In this document: positions 33,883-42,723 of the stretch, piece by piece | Layout of the letters: every line of letters begins with the position of its first letter | How positions within the stretch are numbered: the first letter of the stretch is position 1 | Source of the DNA: Bordetella parapertussis | GTDB taxonomy: Bacteria; Pseudomonadota; Gammaproteobacteria; Burkholderiales; Burkholderiaceae_E | NCBI GenBank assembly: GCA_945872335.1 | Contig: CAMBZS010000002.1 | Span: 1 to 64,000, forward strand | Length of the DNA: 64,000 bases | Reading direction: 5' to 3' | Translations under genes and position numbers: made by a program | The notes under the pieces: generated by a model | The model's database searches: none | Told to the model about the DNA's origin: nothing | The model's input: the letters and a program-made list of their open reading frames with translations, nothing else

Positions 33883-34911
33883 CTACTTGCCCTGGGCCTT
33901 GGCCTTCGCCTCGGCGGCCTTCCGGCGTGCTTCCTCTTCGCGCTTGGCTTCGCGCTCATAGGCGGCACCATTGAACTTTTCGCCACCGGCCTCGGCGACT
34001 TCGCGAACCACCGCCCACTCCTTCTGGTAAGTCACCGGGAAGAACCGGTCGGCGCCGTCAAATGCTTTCTTCATGTCGTCGGTGAAGCGGTAGTCGTAGA
34101 AGCACTTGAGCATACGGTCGCGCAGCGTCGGCTCGAGATCATGGGCGTAGGCAAACGATGAGGTTGGAAATTTGGCGCTGCGGTAAATCACGCGGAAGTC
34201 GTCTTCCTTGATTTGCCCGCGCGTGGCCATGCGGTGAAACACGTCGGAGGCAACCGCCGCGGCTTCGTAATCACCCGAGCGCACGCCCAGCACCGACTGG
34301 TCGTGCTTGCCAGAGAACAGAATGTTGTAGTCCTTGCCGGGGTTGAGCCCTTCGCGCGGGAACAGCGCCATCGGTGCCATGTGGCCCGAATTGGACGAGG
34401 GCGAGGTGTGGGCGACTTTGCGGCCCTTCAGATCGGCGAGTTTCTGGAATGCGGACTCCTTTCGCACGATCACAATCAGGTTGTAGCCCTGGAACTCTTT
34501 TTCGTAGCCTTTCACGGCGAAGGGCACTGCGCCCGCGATGTTGACCGCAAAGGCTGTCGGGCCAGTTGAAAAGCCGCCCACGTGCAAGCGACCCGAGCGC
34601 ATGGCCTCGATCTCGGCGGCATTCGACTGAACCTGGAAGAACACCACCCGCTTGGCGGTGCACTGCGCAAGATGGTCGGTGAAGGGCTTGAAGACCTTTT
34701 CGTAGACGGCGGGGTCTTCCACCGGGGTGTAGGTGAAGACCAGTGTGTTGGGGTTCTTGTAGCGCTTGGGATCCTTCGGGGGATCAGCGACCATGTCGCG
34801 GTTTTCATCGCAGTACTGCGGGTCGAGGTCACCACGGTGGCTGCAGGTATCCTGCGCATAGGCGCTCGCGCAGGCGGTAAAAAGCAGAATCAGGGCGGCG
34901 AGTTTCTTCAT
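33883..34911 (-). CDS. phnD: PhnD-type substrate-binding protein with a charged C-terminal tail
   Basis: This 342-residue periplasmic protein has a Sec signal ([13 protein letters not shown]) and a Cys-containing mature start ([12 protein letters not shown]). Family features are [40 protein letters not shown] and [14 protein letters not shown], the loop that holds the phosphoryl group in PhnD and PtxB relatives. The C-terminal ~25 residues are Glu/Lys/Arg/Ala-rich ([17 protein letters not shown]), probably a solvent-exposed helix, and unlike the first PhnD. GGGAG precedes the ATG at 34911. The much longer open frame to 36486 is only the antisense of the Rieske gene. Phosphonate, phosphite or a phosphate ester could be the ligand. 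Confidence 0.88.
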   Translation of the reverse strand: MKKLAALILLFTACASAYAQDTCSHRGDLDPQYCDENRDMVADPPKDPKRYKNPNTLVFTYTPVEDPAVYEKVFKPFTDHLAQCTAKRVVFFQVQSNAAEIEAMRSGRLHVGGFSTGPTAFAVNIAGAVPFAVKGYEKEFQGYNLIVIVRKESAFQKLADLKGRKVAHTSPSSNSGHMAPMALFPREGLNPGKDYNILFSGKHDQSVLGVRSGDYEAAAVASDVFHRMATRGQIKEDDFRVIYRSAKFPTSSFAYAHDLEPTLRDRMLKCFYDYRFTDDMKKAFDGADRFFPVTYQKEWAVVREVAEAGGEKFNGAAYEREAKREEEARRKAAEAKAKAQGK

Positions 34912-34975
34912 GAACAGACTCCCGGCGGCCTTGAGGCCTCGGTGGGTGGATTGTTGAACCGGTTGTAACGGCATC

Positions 34976-35004
34976 ATATTAGAAGACTGTGGCGCGGCTG
35001 GCAC
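34976..35004 (-). promoter_or_regulatory. Candidate promoter for the second phn operon
   Basis: Read on the minus strand, GTGCCA (35004-34999) and TAATAT (34981-34976) are 17 bases apart, each matching the sigma-70 consensus at 4 of 6 positions. It would start a transcript about 60 bases before phnD. It is the only AT-rich spot in the 276-base divergent gap to the Rieske gene (34912-35187), where I see no other feature. Confidence 0.3.
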
Positions 35005-35187
35005 TGAAACGCCTGGCTCGGCGGGCGGGCTTGATTGGCACGCCGCAGAGACTGACAATCGAGGGCGCCAACATGGTGTCGAGCCGGGCGCTCGGAACGC
35101 GACAGGCATATCCGCGCCAATGGGCCAGACTTGGGCGTCCTGAGTTGAACCGAGGCCCTGCCGAACTCTTCTGAAAGGACCACGCTG

Positions 35188-36483
35188 ATGCTCTCCGCCC
35201 AGGACAACGCGCTTCTGATCGCAAGCGGCCCCGGCACCGTCATGGGTGAGTATCTCCGGCGGTACTGGCATCCTGTTGCGCTGAGCGAAGAAGTGCCTGA
35301 CGCGGATTGCACGCCGATCCGGGTGCGTGTCCTTGGCGAAGACTGGGTGCTGTTTCGCGACTCTGCTGGCCGCACGGGCCTCCTCGACCCGGCCTGCGCG
35401 CACCGCGGTGCGAATCTGTTCTACGGCCGGAACGAGGAAGGGGGGCTGCGCTGCGTCTATCACGGCTGGAAGTTCGCCACCGACGGCGCTTGCATCAATA
35501 TGCCCAATGTGCCGCCGGGCTCGGCACTCCACGGCAAGATGCGTATCCGGGCCTGCCCCACCGCCGAGTTTGCGGGCATGGTCTGGGCCTATCTGGGCCC
35601 GGAGGACGGGCGTCCGGCAAGCGTGCCGCAGCTCGAAGCGGGGCTCGTGCCAGCCTCGCACCGCTTCGTCACCAAGCGGCTGGTCGAGTGCAACTGGACG
35701 CATTCCATGGAAGGCGCGCTCGACACCGCGCATTTTTCGTTTCTCCACATGCCCGCGCCCGCGCAATTGCGCGATGACAATCCCGCGGTGGCCGCCGACG
35801 TGGCGCGGCTCAGGTGGCTGCGCAACGACCCCATGCCGCGCTTCAAGCTGATTGACCATGAGGTGGGGTTCCTGATCGGCGGTGCCCGCCACGCCGATCC
35901 GGGAGACCACTACTGGCGGCTCACCCAGTACATGTTGCCCACCCACTCGATCACGCCCTCGGCCATGCCCGGTGAAACCCTCTACGGTTATACCTGGACG
36001 CCGATCGATGACAGCCGTTGCTGGATCTACACCTATGCCTGGCATCCCGATCGGCCGCTTGGCGAGGCTGAGCGCGAACGCTACGCGCAGGGAGGCTACG
36101 GCCAGTTTGCGGAACTCGGTGCGGGCTATGTGCCGCTTCGTAATCGCGGCAACGACTACCTGCTGTCGCGCGAAGCGCAGCGTACCGTCTCGTTTACCGG
36201 CGTACGTGGCATTGCCGAACAGGACCAGATGGCGCAGGAGAGCCAGGGCGTGATTGCCGATCGCACGCGCGAGCACCTGACCGCCACCGACATCGCAATC
36301 GTTCATTTCCGGCGTCTTCTGCTCGGCGAGGCGCGCGCGCTTGCCGCTGGACAGGCGCCTGCCGCACCCGGACGCGCCGAGGCGTATCGCGTTCGCGGGG
36401 GTGGCGCGCACACACCGGCCAGCCAGTCGCTCGAGCAGGTGATGGAAACGCGCTTCGGCTCGGCCAACGGGCTGATCGTCTGA
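35188..36483 (+). CDS. Rieske non-heme iron oxygenase, large subunit (phthalate-dioxygenase-like)
   Basis: This 431-residue aromatic-ring hydroxylase or O-demethylase component has a Rieske [2Fe-2S] site C70-x-H72 and C89-x2-H92 (CAHRG and CVYHGWKF). The mononuclear iron segment is ECNWTHSMEGALDTAHFSFL with the expected His and Asp/Glu pattern. The single-polypeptide form and length fit the phthalate 4,5-dioxygenase/vanillate-demethylase group, which needs a separate ferredoxin-reductase. None is nearby. AAAGGA lies 8 bases before the ATG. A Bug binding-protein gene follows 49 bases later, so uptake of an aromatic acid is plausible. Confidence 0.9.
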   Translation: MLSAQDNALLIASGPGTVMGEYLRRYWHPVALSEEVPDADCTPIRVRVLGEDWVLFRDSAGRTGLLDPACAHRGANLFYGRNEEGGLRCVYHGWKFATDGACINMPNVPPGSALHGKMRIRACPTAEFAGMVWAYLGPEDGRPASVPQLEAGLVPASHRFVTKRLVECNWTHSMEGALDTAHFSFLHMPAPAQLRDDNPAVAADVARLRWLRNDPMPRFKLIDHEVGFLIGGARHADPGDHYWRLTQYMLPTHSITPSAMPGETLYGYTWTPIDDSRCWIYTYAWHPDRPLGEAERERYAQGGYGQFAELGAGYVPLRNRGNDYLLSREAQRTVSFTGVRGIAEQDQMAQESQGVIADRTREHLTATDIAIVHFRRLLLGEARALAAGQAPAAPGRAEAYRVRGGGAHTPASQSLEQVMETRFGSANGLIV

Positions 36484-36532
36484 CAACCGGGCGCATCTGA
36501 CCCCATCATTCGAACATCAACAGGAGACCAGG

Positions 36533-37534
36533 ATGAACCTTCTTCGCAAACTGGGCGCGCGGACCGCGGCTGGTGCCCTCGGGATGTTGCTGGCTGCCGC
36601 GTGGGTGGGCAATACCGCCCAGGCCCAGACTCAGCAGGCTGCCTCCAAGCCGATCAGCGTCATCGTTCCGTTCTCCGCCGGGAGCGCGAGCGATGTCATC
36701 GGCCGATTCCTGCTCGATAAGGTAGCCGCCAACAGCGGCCGAAGTTTTGTCTATCTGAACCGGCCAGCGGCAGGCGGCAATGTGGGAACGCTCTCGGTGG
36801 TGCGCGCTGAGCCCGACGGACTCACAATCGGGTTCAGTACCTCGGGTCCGCTTGCGGTGAACAAGATCCTCAACGCGGAACTCGGCTACGACCCCGAGAA
36901 GGATCTGCAGCCGATCGGCGTGGTTGCCGTGCTCCCCAACGTCGTGGTGGTGAGTGCTGAACTGCCAATCGATTCGCTCGCCCGGCTGATCGACTATCTG
37001 AAGAAGACGCCGGACGTGGGTTACGGTTCGGTGGGTCCCGGAAGCTCCCAGCACCTCGCAGGAGCCTTCTTTGAGCAGCTGATCGGCGCCCGTATGACGC
37101 ATGTGCCGTATCGGGTGACCGGCAACCTGGTGACCGATCTGGTGTCGGGCCGGGTACCGGTGAGCTTTCAGCTGCTGCCCAACGTGCTGGGCTCCATTCA
37201 AGGCGCAAAGGTTCGCCCGCTCGCCGTAGCGGCCAAATCGCGTCTGCCTGCGCTACCCAATGTGCCGACGGCGGCCGAAGCGGGTTTGCCCGAGTATGAG
37301 TCCGCAGCCTGGTTTGCGCTGATCGCGCCACGCGGCATTGCCCGGGCTTATGTTGATCGGCTCAATGCTGATGTCAATGTGGCGCTTCGCGACCCGGCGG
37401 TGCGCAGCCGCTTCTCTGATCTGGGCGCCGAGCCGCGCGAATCCTCGCCCGAGGACATGACACGTGTCATGGCCGACGACATCGCGAAGTGGGGCGCGAT
37501 CATCAAGAAAGGCGGTATTTCGCTCAACCCTTAG
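36533..37534 (+). CDS. Bug-type binding protein with a divergent ligand loop
   Basis: This 333-residue periplasmic protein has a signal ending NTAQAQTQ. It shows Bug family features VFLNRPAAGGNVGT-like at residues ~78-95 and MTHVPYRVTGNLVTDLVSG. The usual VPF-x-PGG-x-x-D ligand loop reads VPFSAGSASDVIGR, so Pro-Gly-Gly is replaced and the ligand may differ from simple dicarboxylates. It follows the Rieske gene in the same direction with AGGAG before its ATG. Its stop overlaps the convergent livM stop region by 11 bases. Confidence 0.88.
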   Translation: MNLLRKLGARTAAGALGMLLAAAWVGNTAQAQTQQAASKPISVIVPFSAGSASDVIGRFLLDKVAANSGRSFVYLNRPAAGGNVGTLSVVRAEPDGLTIGFSTSGPLAVNKILNAELGYDPEKDLQPIGVVAVLPNVVVVSAELPIDSLARLIDYLKKTPDVGYGSVGPGSSQHLAGAFFEQLIGARMTHVPYRVTGNLVTDLVSGRVPVSFQLLPNVLGSIQGAKVRPLAVAAKSRLPALPNVPTAAEAGLPEYESAAWFALIAPRGIARAYVDRLNADVNVALRDPAVRSRFSDLGAEPRESSPEDMTRVMADDIAKWGAIIKKGGISLNP

Positions 37535-38489
37535 GCCGCCCGCCGGTCACCCGTCTCAACAGCCCGGCCACGCCGCCGGGCGCCACCCAGAGGGCAATCA
37601 ACAGACACACGCCATAGATTGCCCACGCCGCTTCGCGGGACACCTGTTCGGCGCTGTGGGGAACAAACTGCACGAATAGTGCGCCCACCAGGCTGCCAGT
37701 GATCGAGGCCAGACCGCCCACCACAATGCCCACCAGAAGTGAAATCGACAGAAACATGTCGAAGCTGTCGGGCCCCACATAGCGCACCGTGATCGCGCTG
37801 AGCGCCCCGGCAATACCGGCAAACATTGCACTGATTCCGAACAGCTGGGCCTTGAGTTGCGCGCCGTGAACGCCGATTGTTGCGGCGGCGGTCGGATGGT
37901 CGCGAAGGGCCCGCATTGCAAGCCCGAGCTGTCCGCGCACGAGCCGGTCGGTGAGCACCATGCCCGCGAGCAGCATGCCGAGAGCCAGTGCGTAAGCCCA
38001 GCGCTCAGCCGACAGCGGCCAGAGCGCGGGCGCCTGCACCGCATCGAGCACGAGCCCGTTGCTGCCACCGGTCCAGGGCGCGAGCAGCGGGTGCTTGCAG
38101 AGCTGCGGCACCGCGACCGCGAGCGCAAAACTTGCGAGGGCCAGATAGAGCCCCTCGAGCCGCGCCGCCGGCAATCCGAACAGCCAGCCGGCGGCAAAAC
38201 AGAGGGCGGCACAGCCTGGCAGGGTGAGCCAGTCCGGCAGCCCCAGCTGCTGCATGAGCCACGCACTGAAATAGGCGCCGAGCGCGAAGAATGCGCCGTG
38301 GCCGAGCGAGATCTGCCCGCACCAGCCGGTGAGGAGATTGAGCCCCAGCATGGCAATTGCGAGCACGCAGACCTGGGTGAGCTGAAAGAGCCGGTAGTCC
38401 GACACCAGCCAGGGCGCGGCGAGGGCGAGCCCAAGCGCGACCATGGCCCACAGCCGGCGCAGCCTGTCCGCTTGAAAACCGGATGTCAT
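37524..38489 (-). CDS. livM: Branched-chain amino acid-type ABC permease LivM
   Basis: This 321-residue inner-membrane permease has 8-10 hydrophobic segments. Family landmarks are LGLNLLTGWCGQISLGHGAF near the N-terminus, GLYLALASFALAVAVPQL and RYVGPDSFDMFLSISLLVGI. The ATG at 38489 gives a normal N-terminus; the frame to 38573 is antisense to the livH end. It is the last gene of a seven-gene minus-strand operon starting at gudD. HAAT-type importers carry many ligands besides amino acids, including urea, amides and aromatic acids. Confidence 0.92.
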   Translation of the reverse strand: MTSGFQADRLRRLWAMVALGLALAAPWLVSDYRLFQLTQVCVLAIAMLGLNLLTGWCGQISLGHGAFFALGAYFSAWLMQQLGLPDWLTLPGCAALCFAAGWLFGLPAARLEGLYLALASFALAVAVPQLCKHPLLAPWTGGSNGLVLDAVQAPALWPLSAERWAYALALGMLLAGMVLTDRLVRGQLGLAMRALRDHPTAAATIGVHGAQLKAQLFGISAMFAGIAGALSAITVRYVGPDSFDMFLSISLLVGIVVGGLASITGSLVGALFVQFVPHSAEQVSREAAWAIYGVCLLIALWVAPGGVAGLLRRVTGGRPKG

Positions 38490-38493
38490 GGGT

Positions 38494-39372
38494 TCATACC
38501 CGCGAAACCTGCGTGCGGGCGAAGAGGCCGGCAGGTCTGACCAGCAGCACCGCCACGATAAGGGCAAGCGCAAAGCTCAGCTTGAGTTCCGGACCAATCA
38601 GCCAGGCGCCCACCAGGGCGTCGAGCAGACCCACGATCAGCCCACCCGCTGCCGCCCCCCAGGGATTGTCGATGCCACCCAGCAGCGTGGCAGCAAACCC
38701 GTACAGAAGGACGCCCGCCATCATGTTCGGGTCGAGATAAACGATGGGGGCGATCATCATCCCGGCGCATGCGCCGAGCGCGCCGGCGAGCCCCCAGCCA
38801 AGTGCGAGCATGCGGCCCGCAGAAATGCCCACCAGCCGGCTTGAGACCGGATTCTGTGCGACTGCACGCATGGCAAGCCCGAGCCGCGTGAAGCGGAAGA
38901 AAAGCCAGACCGCGGCGAGCTCGATGAGCGCAAGGGCCACCACGCCCGCCGCGTGGCCCGACAGGTAAGGAAAGCCGGGGAGGGTGCCGGCCGGAAACGG
39001 GCTTGGGAACTCCCGCAGCACCGGGGTGAACAGCCAGGAGGCGAGGCTGTGAAAGATCGCGAGGAGCGCCACAAAAACAATGACTGTCGCAAGTGGCTGC
39101 GATCGCGCAACGGGCGCGACGATCAGGCGCTCGATCGCGGCCGAGGCGATGAACGATACCACCAGCGTTGCCGCGAATGCAGTCCAGTAGCCGAGCCCGG
39201 CCTCGATCAGTGCGAGCGCGACATAGGTTGAAAACATCGCCATCTCGCCCTGTGCGAAATTCAGGTGATGGGTGCTTCGCCACACCATCACCAGGGCAAC
39301 GGCCAGACTGGCATAGATCGCACCGGCGGTGAGGCCGGCGAACAGCTGATGAAGAAAAACCTCGGGGGTCAT
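38494..39372 (-). CDS. livH: Branched-chain amino acid-type ABC permease LivH
   Basis: This 292-residue inner-membrane permease shows FAGLTAGAIYASLAVALVMV, HHLNFAQGEMAMFSTYVAL, the coupling-loop region GLAMRAVAQNPVSSRLVGI and LLGGIDNPWGAAAGGL, all LivH hallmarks. The ATG at 39372 follows the livF stop by 5 bases; the upstream TTG at 39381 is less likely. It pairs with LivM four bases downstream. Confidence 0.93.
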   Translation of the reverse strand: MTPEVFLHQLFAGLTAGAIYASLAVALVMVWRSTHHLNFAQGEMAMFSTYVALALIEAGLGYWTAFAATLVVSFIASAAIERLIVAPVARSQPLATVIVFVALLAIFHSLASWLFTPVLREFPSPFPAGTLPGFPYLSGHAAGVVALALIELAAVWLFFRFTRLGLAMRAVAQNPVSSRLVGISAGRMLALGWGLAGALGACAGMMIAPIVYLDPNMMAGVLLYGFAATLLGGIDNPWGAAAGGLIVGLLDALVGAWLIGPELKLSFALALIVAVLLVRPAGLFARTQVSRV

Positions 39373-39377
39373 GGGTC

Positions 39378-40091
39378 TCAATCGCCCAGATAGGCATGCT
39401 GCACGCGGGGGTCATCCCGCAGCGCTTGCGCCGACCCGCGGGTGACGAGTCTTCCGGTCTCGAGCAGGCAGGCGCTGTCCGCGAGCTCGAGCGCCGCCTG
39501 CGCGTTCTGTTCCACCACCAGCATCGCCATCTGCTCCTGGTCGCGAATGGTGGCGAGTGCCTCGAAGAGCTCGCTCACCAGCTTCGGGGCGAGCCCGAAC
39601 GAGGGCTCATCGAGCAGCAGCAATCGCGGTCGCGACATCAGCCCGCGGGCGATGGCGAGCATCTGTTGCTCGCCACCCGACAGGGTGCCCGCCTGCTGAC
39701 GCAGTCGTTCTTTCAGGCGCGGAAAGTGCTGAAACATCCGCTCGCGATCCGCGGCGATACCCGCGCGGTCGCGTCGCAGCCACGCCCCCAGCTGAAGGTT
39801 CTCGTCCACCGTCAGGTGAACGAAGGTGCCGCGCCCCTCGGGCACATGCGCGACGCCGCGCTGCGCGATCGACTCCGGTGGCAGACCCGATAGCGGGCGC
39901 CCGTCAAACCGGATCGCGCCGGCACTTTCCACCAGTCCGCTCACCGCGCGAAGCAGCGTCGTCTTGCCCGCGCCGTTGGCGCCAAGGAGCGCCACCACCT
40001 GTCCGGGTGCGATCGACAGCGTGATGTCTCGCAGTACCGTGATGTCGCCATAGCCGGCGGTGAGATTCTCAATGGCGAGGAGCTCGGTCAT
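39378..40091 (-). CDS. livF: ABC transporter ATP-binding protein LivF
   Basis: This 237-residue ATPase has Walker A GANGAGKT, signature LSGGEQQM and Walker B LLLLDEPSFGLAPKLV. VPEGRGTFVHLTVDENLQLG is typical of LivF. The ATG overlaps the livG stop (ATGA), which fixes the start at 40091. It pairs with LivG to power LivHM. Confidence 0.93.
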   Translation of the reverse strand: MTELLAIENLTAGYGDITVLRDITLSIAPGQVVALLGANGAGKTTLLRAVSGLVESAGAIRFDGRPLSGLPPESIAQRGVAHVPEGRGTFVHLTVDENLQLGAWLRRDRAGIAADRERMFQHFPRLKERLRQQAGTLSGGEQQMLAIARGLMSRPRLLLLDEPSFGLAPKLVSELFEALATIRDQEQMAMLVVEQNAQAALELADSACLLETGRLVTRGSAQALRDDPRVQHAYLGD

Positions 40092-40858
40092 CGGCGCGTG
40101 CCCAGCCACGCAGCGATGACCTCTGGATGGGTCCGGACATGCTCGGGCGGGCCCTCGGCGATGATCGAGCCGAAGTCGAGCGCGATCACCCGATCGCAGA
40201 GCGCTGATACCAGCCGCATCCGGTGCTCGATCATCAGTACGGCAAGACCGGTGCGTTCGCGAAGCGCAAGCAGGCTCTCGGCCAGTTGATCGGCCTCGTC
40301 CACCGTGAGCCCGCTTGCGGGCTCATCGAGCAGCAGGAGCCGGGGCGCGGCGGCGAGCGCACGAGCGAGCTCGACCCGCCTTCGCAGCCCCAGGGAAAGT
40401 TCGCTTACCGGTTGCATCGCCACCGGGCTGAGCGCGCAGGCATCTAGCAGCCGGTCGGTTTCGGCTTCTGCATCCCGCGCCTCGCGCCTCACCGTGGCCA
40501 GGGCCAGCGCGTGCGCGATCAGGCCTGCGCGATGTCTGGGCTGGGTGCCGGCGAGCACGTTGTCGCGTACCGACATCGAACCGAACAGTGCAAGGTTCTG
40601 AAAGGTGCGCGCAATGCCAAGCCCGGCGAGCGCATGGGCGGGCACCGCAAGGAGTGACTGGCCGCAGAAGAAGAGATCACCCGCCTCGGGCGCCTGGAGC
40701 CGGCTCACGCAGTTAAGAAGCGTGGTCTTTCCTGCACCATTGGGGCCCACCAGTCCAACGATCTCGCCCGCCGCGAGGTCGAAGCTCACCCCGTCGATCG
40801 CGAGCACGCCGCCAAAGCGCACGCGCAACCGATCGATCCTGAGAAGGGGCGCAGCCAC
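40088..40858 (-). CDS. livG: ABC transporter ATP-binding protein LivG
   Basis: This 256-residue ATPase has Walker A GPNGAGKT, the LivG-type IARTFQNLALFGSMSVRDNV and Walker B LLLLDEPASGL, then the switch His of MIEHRM. The signature reads LSLGLRRRVELARAL, where LSxGxxRR is normal; the Q-to-L change after it is mild. It starts at GTG 40858. It is 19 bases downstream of a Bug gene, which takes the place where a LivK binding protein would be expected. Confidence 0.92.
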   Translation of the reverse strand: MAAPLLRIDRLRVRFGGVLAIDGVSFDLAAGEIVGLVGPNGAGKTTLLNCVSRLQAPEAGDLFFCGQSLLAVPAHALAGLGIARTFQNLALFGSMSVRDNVLAGTQPRHRAGLIAHALALATVRREARDAEAETDRLLDACALSPVAMQPVSELSLGLRRRVELARALAAAPRLLLLDEPASGLTVDEADQLAESLLALRERTGLAVLMIEHRMRLVSALCDRVIALDFGSIIAEGPPEHVRTHPEVIAAWLGTRR

Positions 40859-40877
40859 AACGCCGGTGGCCGCCGTA

Positions 40878-41837
40878 CTACTGTGGCTTGATGCCCGCGT
40901 TCCGGATCACCTTGCCAAGGGTGTCGGCCTGCGCGCGAACATAGGCGGCAAATTCCGCCGGCGAATTGCCCACCGCTTCGAAGCCCAGCTTTTCGAGCCG
41001 GTCGAGTACGGTGGGATCCTTGAGGGTTTTCAGGGTGTCGGCATTCAGTCGGGCAATGATGTCGGCCGGGGTGCCCGCCGGGGCGACCAGCCCGAACCAG
41101 GCGACGATCTCATAGCCGGCAAGACCTGCCTCCGCAATGGTGGGCACATCGGGCAGTTGCCGGTCACGTCGTGGGGAGGTGACGGCGATCGCGCGGATCC
41201 GGCCCGAGCGAATATGGTTGATGGCGGCCGGAATGTTGTCGAAGGTCATGTCGATCTGTCCGGCGATCAGATCATTGAGTGCCGGCGCAGCCCCCTTGTA
41301 CGGCACCTGCGAGAGTTTGGTCCCTGCCATCAGGTTGAACATCTCGGCCGCAAGATGACCGGTGGCCCCGAACGCAGCAGTGCCGTAGAGAAGCGGTCGC
41401 GGGCTGGTCTTGGCGAGCGCGATCAGTTCCGGCACCGTCTGGGCCGGCAGGCTGGGATTGACCACGATCACATTGCCCGACACCGCCACCAGCGAAATCA
41501 TGGCGAGATCGCGTTGTGGGTCGTAAGGCAGGTTCGCCCGCATGAAGGGCTGCGTGGCAAGCGTGATGCCGGACATCATGAGCGTATAGCCGTCGCCCGG
41601 CTGGCGCACCACGTATTCCTCGGCGATGCTGGTGGTGGCGCCCGCGCGGTTCTCGATCACGGTGGGCTGGCCCAGATGGTCGGCGAGCTTGAGCGCCACG
41701 GCGCGTGTGAGGAGGTCGACCGTGCCACCTGCCGATGCCGGCACCACGATCCGCACCGGGCGCGACGGGTAGCCTTGCGCAAGCGCGCCCGACAGACAGC
41801 AGACTGACAGGGCGTAGACGAGCAGATGACGGATCAT
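40878..41837 (-). CDS. Bug-type binding protein inside the gud/liv operon
   Basis: This 319-residue periplasmic protein has a signal ending SGALAQGYP. The family loop reads VVPASAGGTVDLLTR, with Phe-x-Pro-Gly-Gly changed to Ala-Ser-Ala-Gly-Gly, followed by IENRAGATTSIAEE and QVPYKGAAPALNDLIAG. AAGGAG lies 8-9 bases before the ATG. It sits between the HpaI-type aldolase and LivGFHM on the same strand. No LivK and no TctAB genes occur in the window, so it may be the binding protein for the Liv-type importer, or may serve a transporter elsewhere. Confidence 0.9.
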   Translation of the reverse strand: MIRHLLVYALSVCCLSGALAQGYPSRPVRIVVPASAGGTVDLLTRAVALKLADHLGQPTVIENRAGATTSIAEEYVVRQPGDGYTLMMSGITLATQPFMRANLPYDPQRDLAMISLVAVSGNVIVVNPSLPAQTVPELIALAKTSPRPLLYGTAAFGATGHLAAEMFNLMAGTKLSQVPYKGAAPALNDLIAGQIDMTFDNIPAAINHIRSGRIRAIAVTSPRRDRQLPDVPTIAEAGLAGYEIVAWFGLVAPAGTPADIIARLNADTLKTLKDPTVLDRLEKLGFEAVGNSPAEFAAYVRAQADTLGKVIRNAGIKPQ

Positions 41838-41933
41838 GGTCGGAGGCTCCTTGGGCGGATCACGCCGGACTCTAGCGGACCGGCCCGCTGCTGTTAAGTG
41901 GTTGCTGCGGAAAGCAGGCGGCGACCAGGTGCG

Positions 41934-42698
41934 TCACGCGCGGATCCGTGCTGCGAGCGCGGTGGCGCTGTCGCGCAACAAATTCTGGTCAGCCCCCACT
42001 GCAACGAACAGACAACCCTGACCGACGTAGTGGCGGGCGAGCGCTTCGTCGCCAGTCAGAATGCCCGCTGCCTTGCCGCAGGCGCGGATTCGTGCAATGG
42101 CACGGTCGATGGTGGCAAGCACCTCGGGATGCTTGGGATTGGCAAGATGCCCCATGGCGGCGGACAGATCGCCAGGGCCGATGAAGACCCCATCGATACC
42201 GTCGACACGTGCGATCGACTCCAGATTCTCAAGCCCCTGCAGGGTTTCAACCTGAACCAGCACGCAGATTTCCTCGTGATTGCGCTGCGCGTAGCCCTGC
42301 ACCCTGCCGTAGTGACTGGCGCGCGGCGCGCCCGCGTAGCCGCGCACGCCCATCGGCGGATAGCGGGTGTACGCAACCGCCTGCCGCGCTTCGTCCTCGG
42401 TCTGCACATAAGGCACGAGCAGGCTCTGTGCACCGATGTCGAGCAGACGCTTGAATGTGACCATGTCGTTCCAGGGCGGGCGCACGATGGGCGTGGCGCT
42501 GCCACCCGTCATTGCCTGCAGTTGCGAGAGCACTTGCTGCAGATCGTTGGGTGAATGTTCCATGTCGATCAGCAGCCAGTCGTAGCCGCAGTGCGCAAGA
42601 ATCTCGATACTGATCGGGCTGCACAGATGCGACCACAGGCCGATCTGGGTTCGGCCTTCGCGCAGGGCCTGCTTGAAGCGGTTCACCGGCAGTTCCAT
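41934..42698 (-). CDS. HpcH/HpaI-family aldolase (5-keto-4-deoxyglucarate aldolase-like)
   Basis: This 254-residue metal-dependent class II aldolase cleaves 2-keto-4-hydroxy acids to pyruvate and an aldehyde. Landmarks are GLWSHLCSPISIEILAHCGY, LLIDMEHSPND (metal/substrate region), the Arg of PIVRPPW, VQVETLQGLENLE and IGPGDLSAAMG. It lies 25 bases after glucarate dehydratase, whose product is the substrate of GarL-type members, so cleavage of 5-keto-4-deoxy-D-glucarate to pyruvate and tartronate semialdehyde is the best guess. AAGGAG precedes the ATG. Confidence 0.88.
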   Translation of the reverse strand: MELPVNRFKQALREGRTQIGLWSHLCSPISIEILAHCGYDWLLIDMEHSPNDLQQVLSQLQAMTGGSATPIVRPPWNDMVTFKRLLDIGAQSLLVPYVQTEDEARQAVAYTRYPPMGVRGYAGAPRASHYGRVQGYAQRNHEEICVLVQVETLQGLENLESIARVDGIDGVFIGPGDLSAAMGHLANPKHPEVLATIDRAIARIRACGKAAGILTGDEALARHYVGQGCLFVAVGADQNLLRDSATALAARIRA

Positions 42699-42723
42699 GG
42701 GGGGTCTCCTTGGTCGGGGTGGC

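Noticed and set aside
34911-36486. Long open frame upstream of phnD antisense to the Rieske gene
   Set aside because: The 525 extra residues are low-complexity Arg/His/Gly-rich shadow sequence; the Rieske frame on the other strand has clear iron-sulphur motifs, and phnD has its own ATG, ribosome site and signal peptide.
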